Below the pieces are notes generated by a model. That model was not told where the DNA came from. It was given only the letters and a program-made list of their open reading frames with translations, and did no database searches. Made by a program: the position numbers and the translations under genes. From Parafrankia elaeagni (GTDB taxonomy: Bacteria; Actinomycetota; Actinomycetes; Frankiales; Frankiaceae), in the NCBI RefSeq assembly GCF_000374165.1, contig NZ_KB893732.1:1-61037 (forward strand): DNA of 61,037 nt. The letters run 5' to 3'. Positions 15,428-23,358 of the stretch are shown piece by piece. The number at the start of each line of letters is the position of its first letter. The stretch's first letter is position 1.

Positions 15428-18067
15428 ATGGAGCTGGCGCCCGCCGGCACCCGCACCCGCATCCGCGGACAGGTCGGCGTCGGCAGCCACGCCGGCGTCC
15501 CCGGCGCCGGTGCTCCCGGCGCTGGCGGCCTCGGCGCCGGTGCTCCCGGCGCTGGCGGCCTCGGCGCCGGTGCTCCCGGCGCCGGTGGTGTCCGGTGGCG
15601 CATCACCGCCGTGGGGCCTCTCCGGCCCGGTGGCGGGCGGAGGCACGTCGCCCTCCTGTTCCAGGCCGTGCAGCACCGCGGGGAGATCACCGGCGTACAC
15701 GACCGTGAGCAGGCGGGTGGCCCGGGTCAGCGCCACGTACAGGTCCGCCAGGCCCCGGGTCGGCCCGGCCAGGATCTCGGCCGGCTCGACGATGATGACG
15801 GCGTCGAACTCGAGGCCTTTCGAGTCGGCGACAGTGAGGACGGCGACGGGGGCGTCCAGCAGCCGGTCGGCCGCCGTCCGTCCCCGGTCGGTGCGGGTGG
15901 AGGCGCCGGAGGTCTCGGGCTCCCGCGGTGCCAGCAGAGCAGGGTCCGCCGCGTGCAGCGCCCCGCGCACCGCCGCGACCCGCCCGGGCGGGGTGATCAC
16001 CGCGGTCCTTCCGCCCCCGACCTCGTCCGCCGCCGCCCTGGTCTCGGCGACCACGCCACGCACCAGTGCGGCCTCGTGGCCGGCGCGGGTCGTGATGGCG
16101 GCGCCGGAGACGGTCCGGACGGCACGGGGACGCCGGCCGACGGAGCGCACCGAGAGCGGCGCGGCGGCGGCGGGGTCGGCGGCGGCCAGCACACCCGCGG
16201 CGACGTCCATGATCTCGCTGGGGGTCCGGTAGTTCACGGTGAGGCGCTCGACGGCGTAGTGGGTGACGTCCCGGCCGAGCAGCTCACCCCAGTTGCGCGG
16301 CGCCTGCGGGCGGGCGGCCTGCGCCAGGTCGCCGACGAGGGTCGCCGTGCGTCCCGGGCAGCGTCGCCACAGCAGCCGCCACAGCATCGCCGAGACCTCC
16401 TGGGCCTCGTCCACGATCAGGTGCCCGTACGTCCAGCTCCGGTCGGTGCTGGCGTACTCGGCGGCGCTGCGGCGCTGGCGGGGGGCCGTCCAGCGCTCGG
16501 CGACGGCGTCGGCGTCCAGCCGGTCGTCCAGGCCGAGCATCTCCAGCACTCCACGGGCGTACTCGCGTTCCGCCGCCCGCTCGGCGTTCGCGCGACGGGC
16601 CTCGTCGCGACGGGCCTTCTCCTCCGGGTCGCCGAGCAGTTCGGCCGCCTCGTCGAGCAACGGGACATCCGCCGGCGTCCACGCCGGAGCGGGCGAGGCG
16701 GCGGGGGTGGCGGGAGTGGCAGCGCTCGCGCCACGGCGCAGCAGGCCGCGCTCCTGCGCGGTGAGCCGGGTGCCGGCGGCGCGGGCGAGCCGGTCGGGCG
16801 AGGCGTAGAGATCGGCGAGCAGCCGGGCGGGGGTGAGCACCGGCCACAGGTCGTTGAGGGCACGACGGATGCTCTGGTCCGCCCAGAGGTCCGCTCTGAT
16901 CTCCGTGCGCTCGTCCGGGTCGAGTAGCCCGTTGGGCAGCTGCGCGATCACCTGGCTGGTCAGGGCGCTCAGCAGTTCCCGCAGGAAGATCTGGCGGGCC
17001 GAGTTGTGCGGGCGGCGGCTGCGCCGCGCCCGGGTGCGGGCCCGGACGACCGTGTCCCGGTCCAGGTGCAGGTCGTGCTCGTCATGTCGGAGACGCAGCA
17101 CGCGGGAGGGGACCCGCTGACGGTCCCGGACGGCGCCGGCGATCACGTCGGCCATCCGCGCGTCGCCCTTGAGCACGGCGGTGGCGACGGGCTCGTCCCC
17201 GGTCGCGTCCACGCCGGGGAACAGCCGTCCCGGCGTCGCGAAGACCACGCCGGTCTCCCCGAGGGAGGGCAGCACCTGCTCGATGTAGCGGAGGAAGACC
17301 GGGCTGGGCCCGACCACCAGCACGCCGGAGCGCAGCAGCCGGTCGCGGTGGGTGTAGAGCAGGTAGGCGGCGCGGTGCAGTGCGACCGCGGTCTTGCCCG
17401 TTCCCGGGCCGCCGTCGACGACCAGGACGGCGTTCGCCGCGGCCCGGATGATCCGGTCCTGCTCGGCCTGCAGGGTCGACACGATGTCGTGCATCCGCCC
17501 GGTACGCGGGGCCGACAGCGCCTCCAGCAGCATCGTGTCGCCCGAGGCGGGCGCCTGGGCCTCAGCGGCACCGGCGGCACCGGCAGCCCCGGCGGCGCCC
17601 TCGGCCGCGGCGACGGTGGCCGCACGCGGGTCCAGCGGGTCGTCGGCGATGCCGGTGACCCGGCGGCCGCGGGTGCGCAGGTGGCGCCGACGCACCAGTC
17701 CGCGCGGGTCGGCGAGGGTGGCCTGGTAGAACGCGGTGGCGACCGGTGCGCGCCAGTCCACCAGGATGGGCTCCTGCTCCCGGTCGGTCAGCCCGATCCG
17801 CCCGATGTAGGTGCGGCGTCCCTCCGTGTGGTCCATCGCGCCGAAGCACAGCCGGCCCTCGGCTGCGTCCAGGCGGGCCAGGCGGTCGGCGTGGGTCGCG
17901 GCGAAGACGTCCCGTTCCACGATCGACTGCGGCGTCCCCGTCCCGGCCTCCATCAGGACCTGCCGGAGCTGGTCGCGGGTGGTCTCGCGGATCTCGTCGA
18001 GGCGCGTGTAGAGGGTGTCGACGTAAGCCTGCTCGTACGCAAGCTCGGAGTCACGAGTCGTCGGCAC
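15416..18067 (-). CDS. helR: HelD/HelR-type RNA polymerase-recycling helicase-like ATPase
   Basis: This 883-residue UvrD-like superfamily 1 ATPase matches actinobacterial HelD/HelR proteins, which pull stalled RNA polymerase off DNA and, for HelR, can displace rifamycins. An N-terminal coiled-coil arm (ELAYEQAYVDTLYTRLDEIRE is its first part) precedes the MDHTEGRRTYIGRIGL and EPILVDWRAPVATAFYQA blocks. Walker A is DGGPGTGKTAVALHR, Walker B is LIVDEAQEVS, and NYRTPSEIM and DSKGLEFDAVIIVEP follow. The start is a GTG at 18067 behind AAAGGAC; the frame stays open 28 codons further without support. The C-terminal tail carries three 10-residue repeats (STGAEAASAG type). Two 19-bp repeats lie just upstream. 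Confidence 0.88.
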   Translation of the reverse strand: MPTTRDSELAYEQAYVDTLYTRLDEIRETTRDQLRQVLMEAGTGTPQSIVERDVFAATHADRLARLDAAEGRLCFGAMDHTEGRRTYIGRIGLTDREQEPILVDWRAPVATAFYQATLADPRGLVRRRHLRTRGRRVTGIADDPLDPRAATVAAAEGAAGAAGAAGAAEAQAPASGDTMLLEALSAPRTGRMHDIVSTLQAEQDRIIRAAANAVLVVDGGPGTGKTAVALHRAAYLLYTHRDRLLRSGVLVVGPSPVFLRYIEQVLPSLGETGVVFATPGRLFPGVDATGDEPVATAVLKGDARMADVIAGAVRDRQRVPSRVLRLRHDEHDLHLDRDTVVRARTRARRSRRPHNSARQIFLRELLSALTSQVIAQLPNGLLDPDERTEIRADLWADQSIRRALNDLWPVLTPARLLADLYASPDRLARAAGTRLTAQERGLLRRGASAATPATPAASPAPAWTPADVPLLDEAAELLGDPEEKARRDEARRANAERAAEREYARGVLEMLGLDDRLDADAVAERWTAPRQRRSAAEYASTDRSWTYGHLIVDEAQEVSAMLWRLLWRRCPGRTATLVGDLAQAARPQAPRNWGELLGRDVTHYAVERLTVNYRTPSEIMDVAAGVLAAADPAAAAPLSVRSVGRRPRAVRTVSGAAITTRAGHEAALVRGVVAETRAAADEVGGGRTAVITPPGRVAAVRGALHAADPALLAPREPETSGASTRTDRGRTAADRLLDAPVAVLTVADSKGLEFDAVIIVEPAEILAGPTRGLADLYVALTRATRLLTVVYAGDLPAVLHGLEQEGDVPPPATGPERPHGGDAPPDTTGAGSTGAEAASAGSTGAEAASAGSTGAGDAGVAADADLSADAGAGAGGRQLHLLW
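15501..15590. repeat. Three tandem 30-bp units in the helR tail
   Basis: Units begin at 15501, 15531 and 15561, the third diverging near its end. They are in frame and encode the STGAEAASAG repeats at the protein's C-terminus, in a linker before the last 20 residues. Confidence 0.88.
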
Positions 18068-18131
18068 CGGATGTCCTTTCCACTCGGCGGTGGGATGCGT
18101 GTCGGGGGCGGCTGCGAGCGACCAGCGCTGC

Positions 18132-18169
18132 CCGCTGACAGCCCACCACACCGCTGACAGCCCACCACA
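18132..18169. promoter_or_regulatory. Two exact 19-bp tandem repeats upstream of helR
   Basis: CCGCTGACAGCCCACCACA is repeated at 18132-18150 and 18151-18169, starting 65 bp upstream of the helR start codon. The position suits an activator or repressor site or a leader element. The two copies are close to two helical turns apart. No function is known. Confidence 0.45.
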
Positions 18170-18264
18170 CCAGGATCATCCCGCCTGCCAACGCCCCGGC
18201 CACGACGTGTCCCGTTCGCCGCCCCGCCGCGCCGGGCGGACCCGGCACCCACCCCGGCCCGCGG

Positions 18265-18927
18265 TCACCCTCCGCGTGCCGCCGCCTGCCGCACGTCGTC
18301 GGCGTCGTGCTCCAGCCGGGTGCGCACGAGCGCCGCGACGAGCCGCGGGACATCCTCGCGCTCGACGAGTTCGGCCAGGTCCCGCGGGTCGGTCGGCAGG
18401 CCCAGGTCGCCGGCGGCAGCCCGCGCCCGCTCGTCGACGTAGGGCACCAGCTCGTCCCAGGCCGCCTGCGCCTCGCGGAGGAAGATGTCCGCGCCGACCG
18501 GCCCGATGCCCTTGATCTGCTGGAGCAGCTCCCGTTCGCGGTCCGGCGTGTGGTCCGCCGCGTCCCGCAGCCGCCGGATGTCGCCGTCGTAGGTGTCGAG
18601 CAGGTAGCCACAGGCATCCGCCAGTGTCCGCGAGGTGCTCTCGTCGTAACGGGCGTAGCCGGACCGGTTGAGCACCCGGACCCGCTCGGCCCAGCTCGCC
18701 TCGCCGAGGGCCGCCGCCGACGTCCAGCCCTGTTCGCGCAGGGCCCGGAACGCGTCGACCGCCGTCGACGTGCGGATCGGCGCGCTCGCCAGCAGCGCGA
18801 AGAGCAGGAGACCGAACATGCCCTCGGCCGTGTCGGCGGGGACGTCCACGTCGATGTCCTCGGCGTAGGTGCGGCCGTGCCGGGCGAGCAGCTCGCGCAG
18901 GATCGCCTCGCTGTCAGTTCCAGCCAT
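18265..18927 (-). CDS. HhH-GPD-like endonuclease III/DNA glycosylase relative
   Basis: This 220-residue all-helical protein resembles the endonuclease III superfamily. The helix-hairpin-helix is LLQQIKGIGPVGADIFL (about residues 137-153), and PYVDERARAAAGDLGLP lies where base-excision glycosylases keep their catalytic aspartate. The lysine that gives bifunctional enzymes their AP-lyase activity (in the HhH loop) is absent, and there is no C-terminal iron-sulfur cysteine cluster. It may be a monofunctional glycosylase or a non-catalytic DNA-binding member. It lies upstream of helR on the same strand with a gap of about 200 bp, so co-transcription is uncertain. Confidence 0.65.
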   Translation of the reverse strand: MAGTDSEAILRELLARHGRTYAEDIDVDVPADTAEGMFGLLLFALLASAPIRTSTAVDAFRALREQGWTSAAALGEASWAERVRVLNRSGYARYDESTSRTLADACGYLLDTYDGDIRRLRDAADHTPDRERELLQQIKGIGPVGADIFLREAQAAWDELVPYVDERARAAAGDLGLPTDPRDLAELVEREDVPRLVAALVRTRLEHDADDVRQAAARGG

Positions 18928-19042
18928 GACCCTGGGCTACCCGCGGCCGAGGCCCCCGACTCCCGGCTGTCAACCCCGCGCCGGCCATACCAGCCCGCAG
19001 TGGGCGACGGACGGGTCCCGGTGGACACCCGGGAGCCTCCGC

Positions 19043-19984
19043 TCAGCCGGCGAGGAACTCCTCGATCAGTCGGACGAGTTCCAGCGGCCGGTCACTCTGC
19101 ACCGAGTGGCCCGCCCCGTCCACCACGGCGGTGCGCAGCGCCGGCAGCCGGCGGCGGAACTGCTCGACGTCGTCGTCGTGGACGAACGGTGACGCGCCGC
19201 CCCGCACGAGCAGCAGCGGCACTGTGATCGCATCGACCTCGTCCCACAGCCGCGTCATGGCGGTCATCTGGTCGGCGCCGCCGGGGCTGGCCAGGTCGTA
19301 ACGCCACGCCCAGCGGCCGTCGGGCTGCCGGTAGGCGTTGTGGCGAACCCCGCGGCGCACCCCCGAGGCCGGGCGGCGCGGGCTCAGCGCGATCGCGGCC
19401 TGTGCCATCTGTTCGAACGACTCGTACGTCGGCGGCCCGCCGACCAGCGCCACCGCGCCGCGCTGCGCCGTGTCCATCGCGCGGACCCGGTCCGCGGACT
19501 GTGGCGTCACGTCGACGAGGATCGCGCTGCGACACAGGTCCGGCCGGGTCGCGGCGAGGTGGATGGTGGTGGCGCCGCCGAGCGACATGCCGACGACGAC
19601 CCGTGCCGCGGGCGCCGCCACCCGCAACGCCTCGGCGATGGCATCCGCGTTCGCCCACGGACCGTAGTCGTGGTCGTCACGCCGGTAGGAGCGGCCGTGC
19701 CCGGGCAGGTCGAAGGCGATCGCGGGACGCCCCAACGCGAGCACCACCGAATCCCAGGTATGCGCGTTCTGGCCGCCGCCGTGCAGGAACACGAGTTCGG
19801 GCTCGGCCGTGCCCCAGCGGAGGTGGCTCAGCCACCGGCCGGGCTCGACCTCGACCTGGCCGCGGGCCGCCTCGGGGCGCCCCGTGTAGGGAATCCCCAG
19901 CTCCTCGGCGTTCTCGTGCAACAGCCCGAACTCGTCGTACTCGTCGGTCTCGGGGTTGCTGTCGACGCCCGGCTGATCGGCCAT
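19043..19984 (-). CDS. Alpha/beta hydrolase
   Basis: This 313-residue hydrolase shows ELVFLHGGGQNAHTWD (oxyanion region), the nucleophile elbow VVGMSLGGAT, an acid in the VPLLLVRGGASPFVHDDD segment and the catalytic histidine in DGAGHSVQSD. It has no signal peptide and should be cytoplasmic. The start is the ATG at 19984 with GAGGCGGGA upstream; the open frame continues to 20491 but that part lies on the divergent dehydrogenase gene. It is divergent from the acyl-CoA dehydrogenase at 20184 across about 200 bp, so the two may share regulation, for example in ester or acyl-CoA breakdown. The substrate is unknown. Confidence 0.82.
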   Translation of the reverse strand: MADQPGVDSNPETDEYDEFGLLHENAEELGIPYTGRPEAARGQVEVEPGRWLSHLRWGTAEPELVFLHGGGQNAHTWDSVVLALGRPAIAFDLPGHGRSYRRDDHDYGPWANADAIAEALRVAAPAARVVVGMSLGGATTIHLAATRPDLCRSAILVDVTPQSADRVRAMDTAQRGAVALVGGPPTYESFEQMAQAAIALSPRRPASGVRRGVRHNAYRQPDGRWAWRYDLASPGGADQMTAMTRLWDEVDAITVPLLLVRGGASPFVHDDDVEQFRRRLPALRTAVVDGAGHSVQSDRPLELVRLIEEFLAG

Positions 19985-20183
19985 GGTCCCGCCTCGCTCT
20001 CGTCCGCATCTGTTCGGCCGCCAGGTCCGATCCGGCCCGGCGGCCGACGGGCCGCGTAGGGAGAATGTAGGACCGATCGGGCGCGACACGCGCCGATCCG
20101 GCCGGTCGGACGCAGTTCCGGTTCTTCCGCCACGCGGGACGGGGCCGAAACAGGCCGGCACAGGCCGACGGAAGGAACCCCTC

Positions 20184-21395
20184 ATGGGCTTCAGTCTTGA
20201 TCTCACGGACGAACAGACCGAGCTGCGATCGTGGGTGCACGGCTTCGCCGAGGACGTCGTGCGCCCCGCCGCCGCGGAGTGGGACGAGCGGGAGGAGACC
20301 CCCTGGCCGATCATCCAGGAGGCGGCGAAGATCGGCCTGTACACCTTCGACACCCTCTCCACCCTGTGGTTCGAGCCGACCGGGCTGTCGCTCCCGATCC
20401 TGTCGGAGGAGCTGTTCTGGGGCGACGCCGGCATCGGCATGTCGATCATGGGGACGTCGCTGGCGATCGCCGGCCTGGCCTCGTCGGGCACGGTGGAGCA
20501 GATCGGCGAGTGGGTGCCCGCCTGCTTCGGGGACGCCGCCGACCCGAAGGTCGCCGCCTACTGCGTCTCCGAACCCGAGGCCGGGTCGGACGTCTCCTCG
20601 ATGCGGGTCCGGGCCCGCTACGACGAGGCGCGGGACGAGTGGGTCCTGGGCGGCCAGAAGGCGTGGATCACCAACGGCGGCATCGCGAATGTGCACATCG
20701 TCGTCGCGTCGGTGGACCCCGAGCTGCGGGCGCGCGGCCAGGCCTCGTTCGTCATCCCGCCCGGCACGCCCGGGCTCACCGCGACCCGCAAGATCAGGAA
20801 ACTGGGCCTGCGTGCCTCGCACACCGCCGACGTGTTCCTCGACGACGTCCGGATCCCGGGCCGGTGCCTGCTCGGCGGCAAGGACAAGCTGGACGAACGA
20901 CTGGCGCGGGCCCGTGAGGGCACCCGCTCCGCCGAGCAGACCGCGCTGCGCACCTTCGAGATGAGCCGCCCGACCGTCGGCGCGCAGGCGGTGGGCATCG
21001 CCCGGGCCGCCTACGAGTACGCGCTCGACTACGCACGTACCCGTGAGCAGTTCGGACGTCCCATCATCACCAACCAGGCCATCGCGTTCGCTCTCGCCGA
21101 CATGCGCATGGAGATCGACGCGGCCCGGCTGCTGATCTGGCGGGCGGCGTGGATGGGCCGCAACGAACGCCGCTTCGAGGCCGGCGAGGGCTCGATGTCG
21201 AAGCTCAAGGCAGGTGAGGTCGCGGTGTGGGCGACGGAGAAGGCGGTGCAGATCCTCGGCGGCGCCGGCTACAGCCGGGAGCACCCTGTCGAGCGGATGT
21301 ACCGCGACGCGAAGATCTACACGATCTTCGAGGGCACGTCGGAGATCCAGCGGCTCGTGGTCGCCCGGGCGATCTCCGGGATGCGTCTGACCTGA
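20184..21395 (+). CDS. Acyl-CoA dehydrogenase
   Basis: This 403-residue dehydrogenase begins SLDLTDEQTELRSWVHGFAE. It contains the FAD-contacting AYCVSEPEAGSDVSSM motif, KAWITNGGIANVHIVVAS, EQFGRPIITNQAIAFALADM and the closing QILGGAGYSREHPVERMYRD, with the catalytic base expected in the following KIYTIFEGTSEIQRL segment, where the glutamate of EGTSE is the standard residue. It therefore looks like a catalytically competent medium-chain-type enzyme. The ATG at 20184 follows a GGAAGGAA site; upstream in-frame sequence is the divergent promoter. It is divergent from the hydrolase at 19043-19984 and its transcript probably ends in the repeat-rich gap after 21395. Confidence 0.88.
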   Translation: MGFSLDLTDEQTELRSWVHGFAEDVVRPAAAEWDEREETPWPIIQEAAKIGLYTFDTLSTLWFEPTGLSLPILSEELFWGDAGIGMSIMGTSLAIAGLASSGTVEQIGEWVPACFGDAADPKVAAYCVSEPEAGSDVSSMRVRARYDEARDEWVLGGQKAWITNGGIANVHIVVASVDPELRARGQASFVIPPGTPGLTATRKIRKLGLRASHTADVFLDDVRIPGRCLLGGKDKLDERLARAREGTRSAEQTALRTFEMSRPTVGAQAVGIARAAYEYALDYARTREQFGRPIITNQAIAFALADMRMEIDAARLLIWRAAWMGRNERRFEAGEGSMSKLKAGEVAVWATEKAVQILGGAGYSREHPVERMYRDAKIYTIFEGTSEIQRLVVARAISGMRLT

Positions 21396-21609
21396 CCGGC
21401 TCCCATGCCCGCCCGCAAGGGCGAGCATGGGACAACTTCTCGCACCAGTTACACAAAAACCAGCAAGCTACGGGGTTCGCGGGCCGCTGGCCGGCTTGGA
21501 TCAGGCACAGGCCGGATCGCCGACGCGGAATCGGGGGCGATGTTCGGGGGCATCAGCCACGTCTGGCGGTCCGGCCGAGCCGATCAGGGCCGCGGGCCCG
21601 GTCGGCGCC
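21396..21609. other. Gene-free gap between convergent genes
   Basis: Together with the repeat array at 21610-21704 this makes a 301-bp gap. No gene is seen. A short imperfect hairpin (CCCATGCCCGC.. with GCGAGCATGGG at about 21402-21431) just after the dehydrogenase stop could terminate its transcript. Confidence 0.5.
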
Positions 21610-21704
21610 CGGCCGTCCGGCGTCGGCACACGGTCGTCCGGCGTCGGCACACGGTCGTCCGGCGTCGGCACACGGTCGTCCGGCGTCGGCACACGGTCAT
21701 CCGG
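21610..21704. repeat. 21-bp tandem repeat array, 4.5 copies
   Basis: Units of CGGTCGTCCGGCGTCGGCAC plus A begin at 21610 (one base different), 21631, 21652 and 21673, and an 11-bp partial copy runs to 21704. The partial copy contains the stop codon of the gene at 21697-23127. There are no spacers, so it is not a CRISPR. Copy number is likely to vary between strains. Confidence 0.92.
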
Positions 21705-23127
21705 CAGGGCCCGTGGGCAGCGCGGACACGTAGGCCACACTGGCGTGGCTGTCCACCGGGCGGCCTGCCGCGTCCACGCAGCGGATGGTCGCGGTCAGGT
21801 CGGTGGGCTCCGCCCCCGTCTCGTCGGCCTCTCGCGCCCAGTCGTCGGCCGAGCACCGTGAGGTCGCGTCGCCGTACGCCGTCACTCCCAGGAAGTCCGG
21901 GCCGCGCCCCACCCCGGGGAAGACCACCTCGTAGACACCGACCTCGACCCGCCGGACGGTGTTGACCGCCCCGGCGCTGTTGGCCGAGTAGCGACCCCAC
22001 GCCTCGACCGGATCACCGAGCGGCGCCGGCTCCACCGGCCCGTCGCCAGTCGTCACGCCCGTGAAGACGTGGGCGAAACCGCCCGCCCCAGCCGGCAGCA
22101 ACGCGTCCCGGTCGGTGTAGAGCAGTGCGAACGGGGTGTCAGCCCAGGTCGCACCGTCGGTGCAGCCGACCAGCACGGTCTGCCGGTCGCCGAGGACCTC
22201 CCGGTCGAGGGGGTTACACCCGGCCGCGCCACCGCCGATCGCGTTCAGCTGGAGGTTGTTGCCAGGGCGCACGAACTGGGCGCCGACGAGGTCGACGGCG
22301 TAGCGGCCGGTGGCCACCCGGCGGACATCGACCCGACCCGGCCCGGCGACGCTGTACTGGTCGGGATCCAGCGGCCCGGCAGCGGCGGAGCCGTCGTGGC
22401 GCAGATAGGCGTACGGCCCGCCGTCGCCCGTCCCCACACGGCCGGGCGGCGCGTGGGTGAACAGGACCGCGAACCGCGAGTCCGCATACGCACCGGACGG
22501 GTCGCGGCAGACCAGCGCGACCCGTTCGTCGAGCCGTTCGTCGAGCCGCTCACCAGCCCGCGCGGGCGCCGCCCGGCCGCTGCCCGCCGCGGTGGCCGCC
22601 ACGGCCTCGTCTGCCTCGTCTGCGGACTCCCGCACCGCCTGCCAGTCGGTGACATGGCAGTACGCCCCGCCGTCGGGCGGCGTGCCGATCGACGTGGCCA
22701 GGGCCACCCCCCGCCCGCCCGCGACCCCGATACCGGGGAAGGTGACCTGGTAGCGACCGACCTCCGTTCGGGAGATCACCGGCCTCGCCGCGGCCAGCGC
22801 GTCGACGACCTGCCAGCTCCCCGCCGCGGCGCTGTCGGGCGCCTCCAGCGGCGCGGCCGGCGCGGTGACCTCCGAGCGCAGGTAGCCCCAGACCGGCCCG
22901 CGAGGATCCGCCGGGCCGGCAGTGCCCTGGATGACCGGTGCGTCCCGGGCGGCCGCGGTGACGATCAGCGTGATGCCGCCGGCGAACGCGAGGACCGCGA
23001 GAACCGCGCTGGCCACCGTCGCCCGATTCCAGTGCGGCACGCATCCAGCCCTTCGCTTCCCGGGCGCGCGGGGGAGAACGGCACCCACCCCGCCCCGGAG
23101 GCGAGGTATGTCGGAAAAGAGTCCCAC
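21697..23127 (-). CDS. Membrane-anchored protein with three internal repeats, function unknown
   Basis: I do not recognise a named family. The 476-residue protein has a basic N-terminus and one membrane segment (ASAVLAVLAFAGGITLIVTAA, about residues 40-60), with the remainder predicted outside. That part consists of three related units of about 110-120 residues. Each has a GRYxVxFPGxG strand (EVGRYQVTFPGIG, ATGRYAVDLVGAQF, EVGVYEVVFPGVG), then a cysteine 30-50 residues later, then CxDxxGxxxDSxFxVLYT (CRDPSGAYADSRFAVLFT, CTDGATWADTPFALLYT, CVDAAGRPVDSHASVAYV). Each unit thus has two cysteines that could form a disulfide. It is divergent from the Ser/Thr kinase gene across about 230 bp. Confidence 0.75.
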   Translation of the reverse strand: MGLFSDIPRLRGGVGAVLPRAPGKRRAGCVPHWNRATVASAVLAVLAFAGGITLIVTAAARDAPVIQGTAGPADPRGPVWGYLRSEVTAPAAPLEAPDSAAAGSWQVVDALAAARPVISRTEVGRYQVTFPGIGVAGGRGVALATSIGTPPDGGAYCHVTDWQAVRESADEADEAVAATAAGSGRAAPARAGERLDERLDERVALVCRDPSGAYADSRFAVLFTHAPPGRVGTGDGGPYAYLRHDGSAAAGPLDPDQYSVAGPGRVDVRRVATGRYAVDLVGAQFVRPGNNLQLNAIGGGAAGCNPLDREVLGDRQTVLVGCTDGATWADTPFALLYTDRDALLPAGAGGFAHVFTGVTTGDGPVEPAPLGDPVEAWGRYSANSAGAVNTVRRVEVGVYEVVFPGVGRGPDFLGVTAYGDATSRCSADDWAREADETGAEPTDLTATIRCVDAAGRPVDSHASVAYVSALPTGPAG

Positions 23128-23252
23128 ATCCAGTCCCTATCCGGACACCGGTGCGTACCCGGCCGGCATTACAGTGTTGCGTTGCCTGCTCCGGAGGTTC
23201 CTTTCTGATTCCGCCGGAACGGTGCCGGGATCCGCTCCCGCGGAACTGGTCA

Positions 23253-23269
23253 GGTGCCGTCACGGCACC
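23253..23269 (+). promoter_or_regulatory. Small hairpin followed by a T-run upstream of the kinase gene
   Basis: GGTGCCG (23253-23259) and CGGCACC (23263-23269) form a 7-bp stem, and CTTTTTT follows about 18 bp later, an unusual word in this DNA. It could be an attenuator or just leader structure; the spacing is longer than in a classical terminator. Confidence 0.3.
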
Positions 23270-23358
23270 GGCGACAAAACGATGATCTTTTTTGATGCGC
23301 GGCAGAGGTGCTCCCGGGTGAGGCACCTGGCCCGCTACAGCATGTGAGGGTGGGCTCG

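Noticed and set aside
21610-21704. Possible CRISPR array
   Set aside because: The 21-bp repeats are directly adjacent with no spacers and there are no cas genes; it is a simple tandem repeat.
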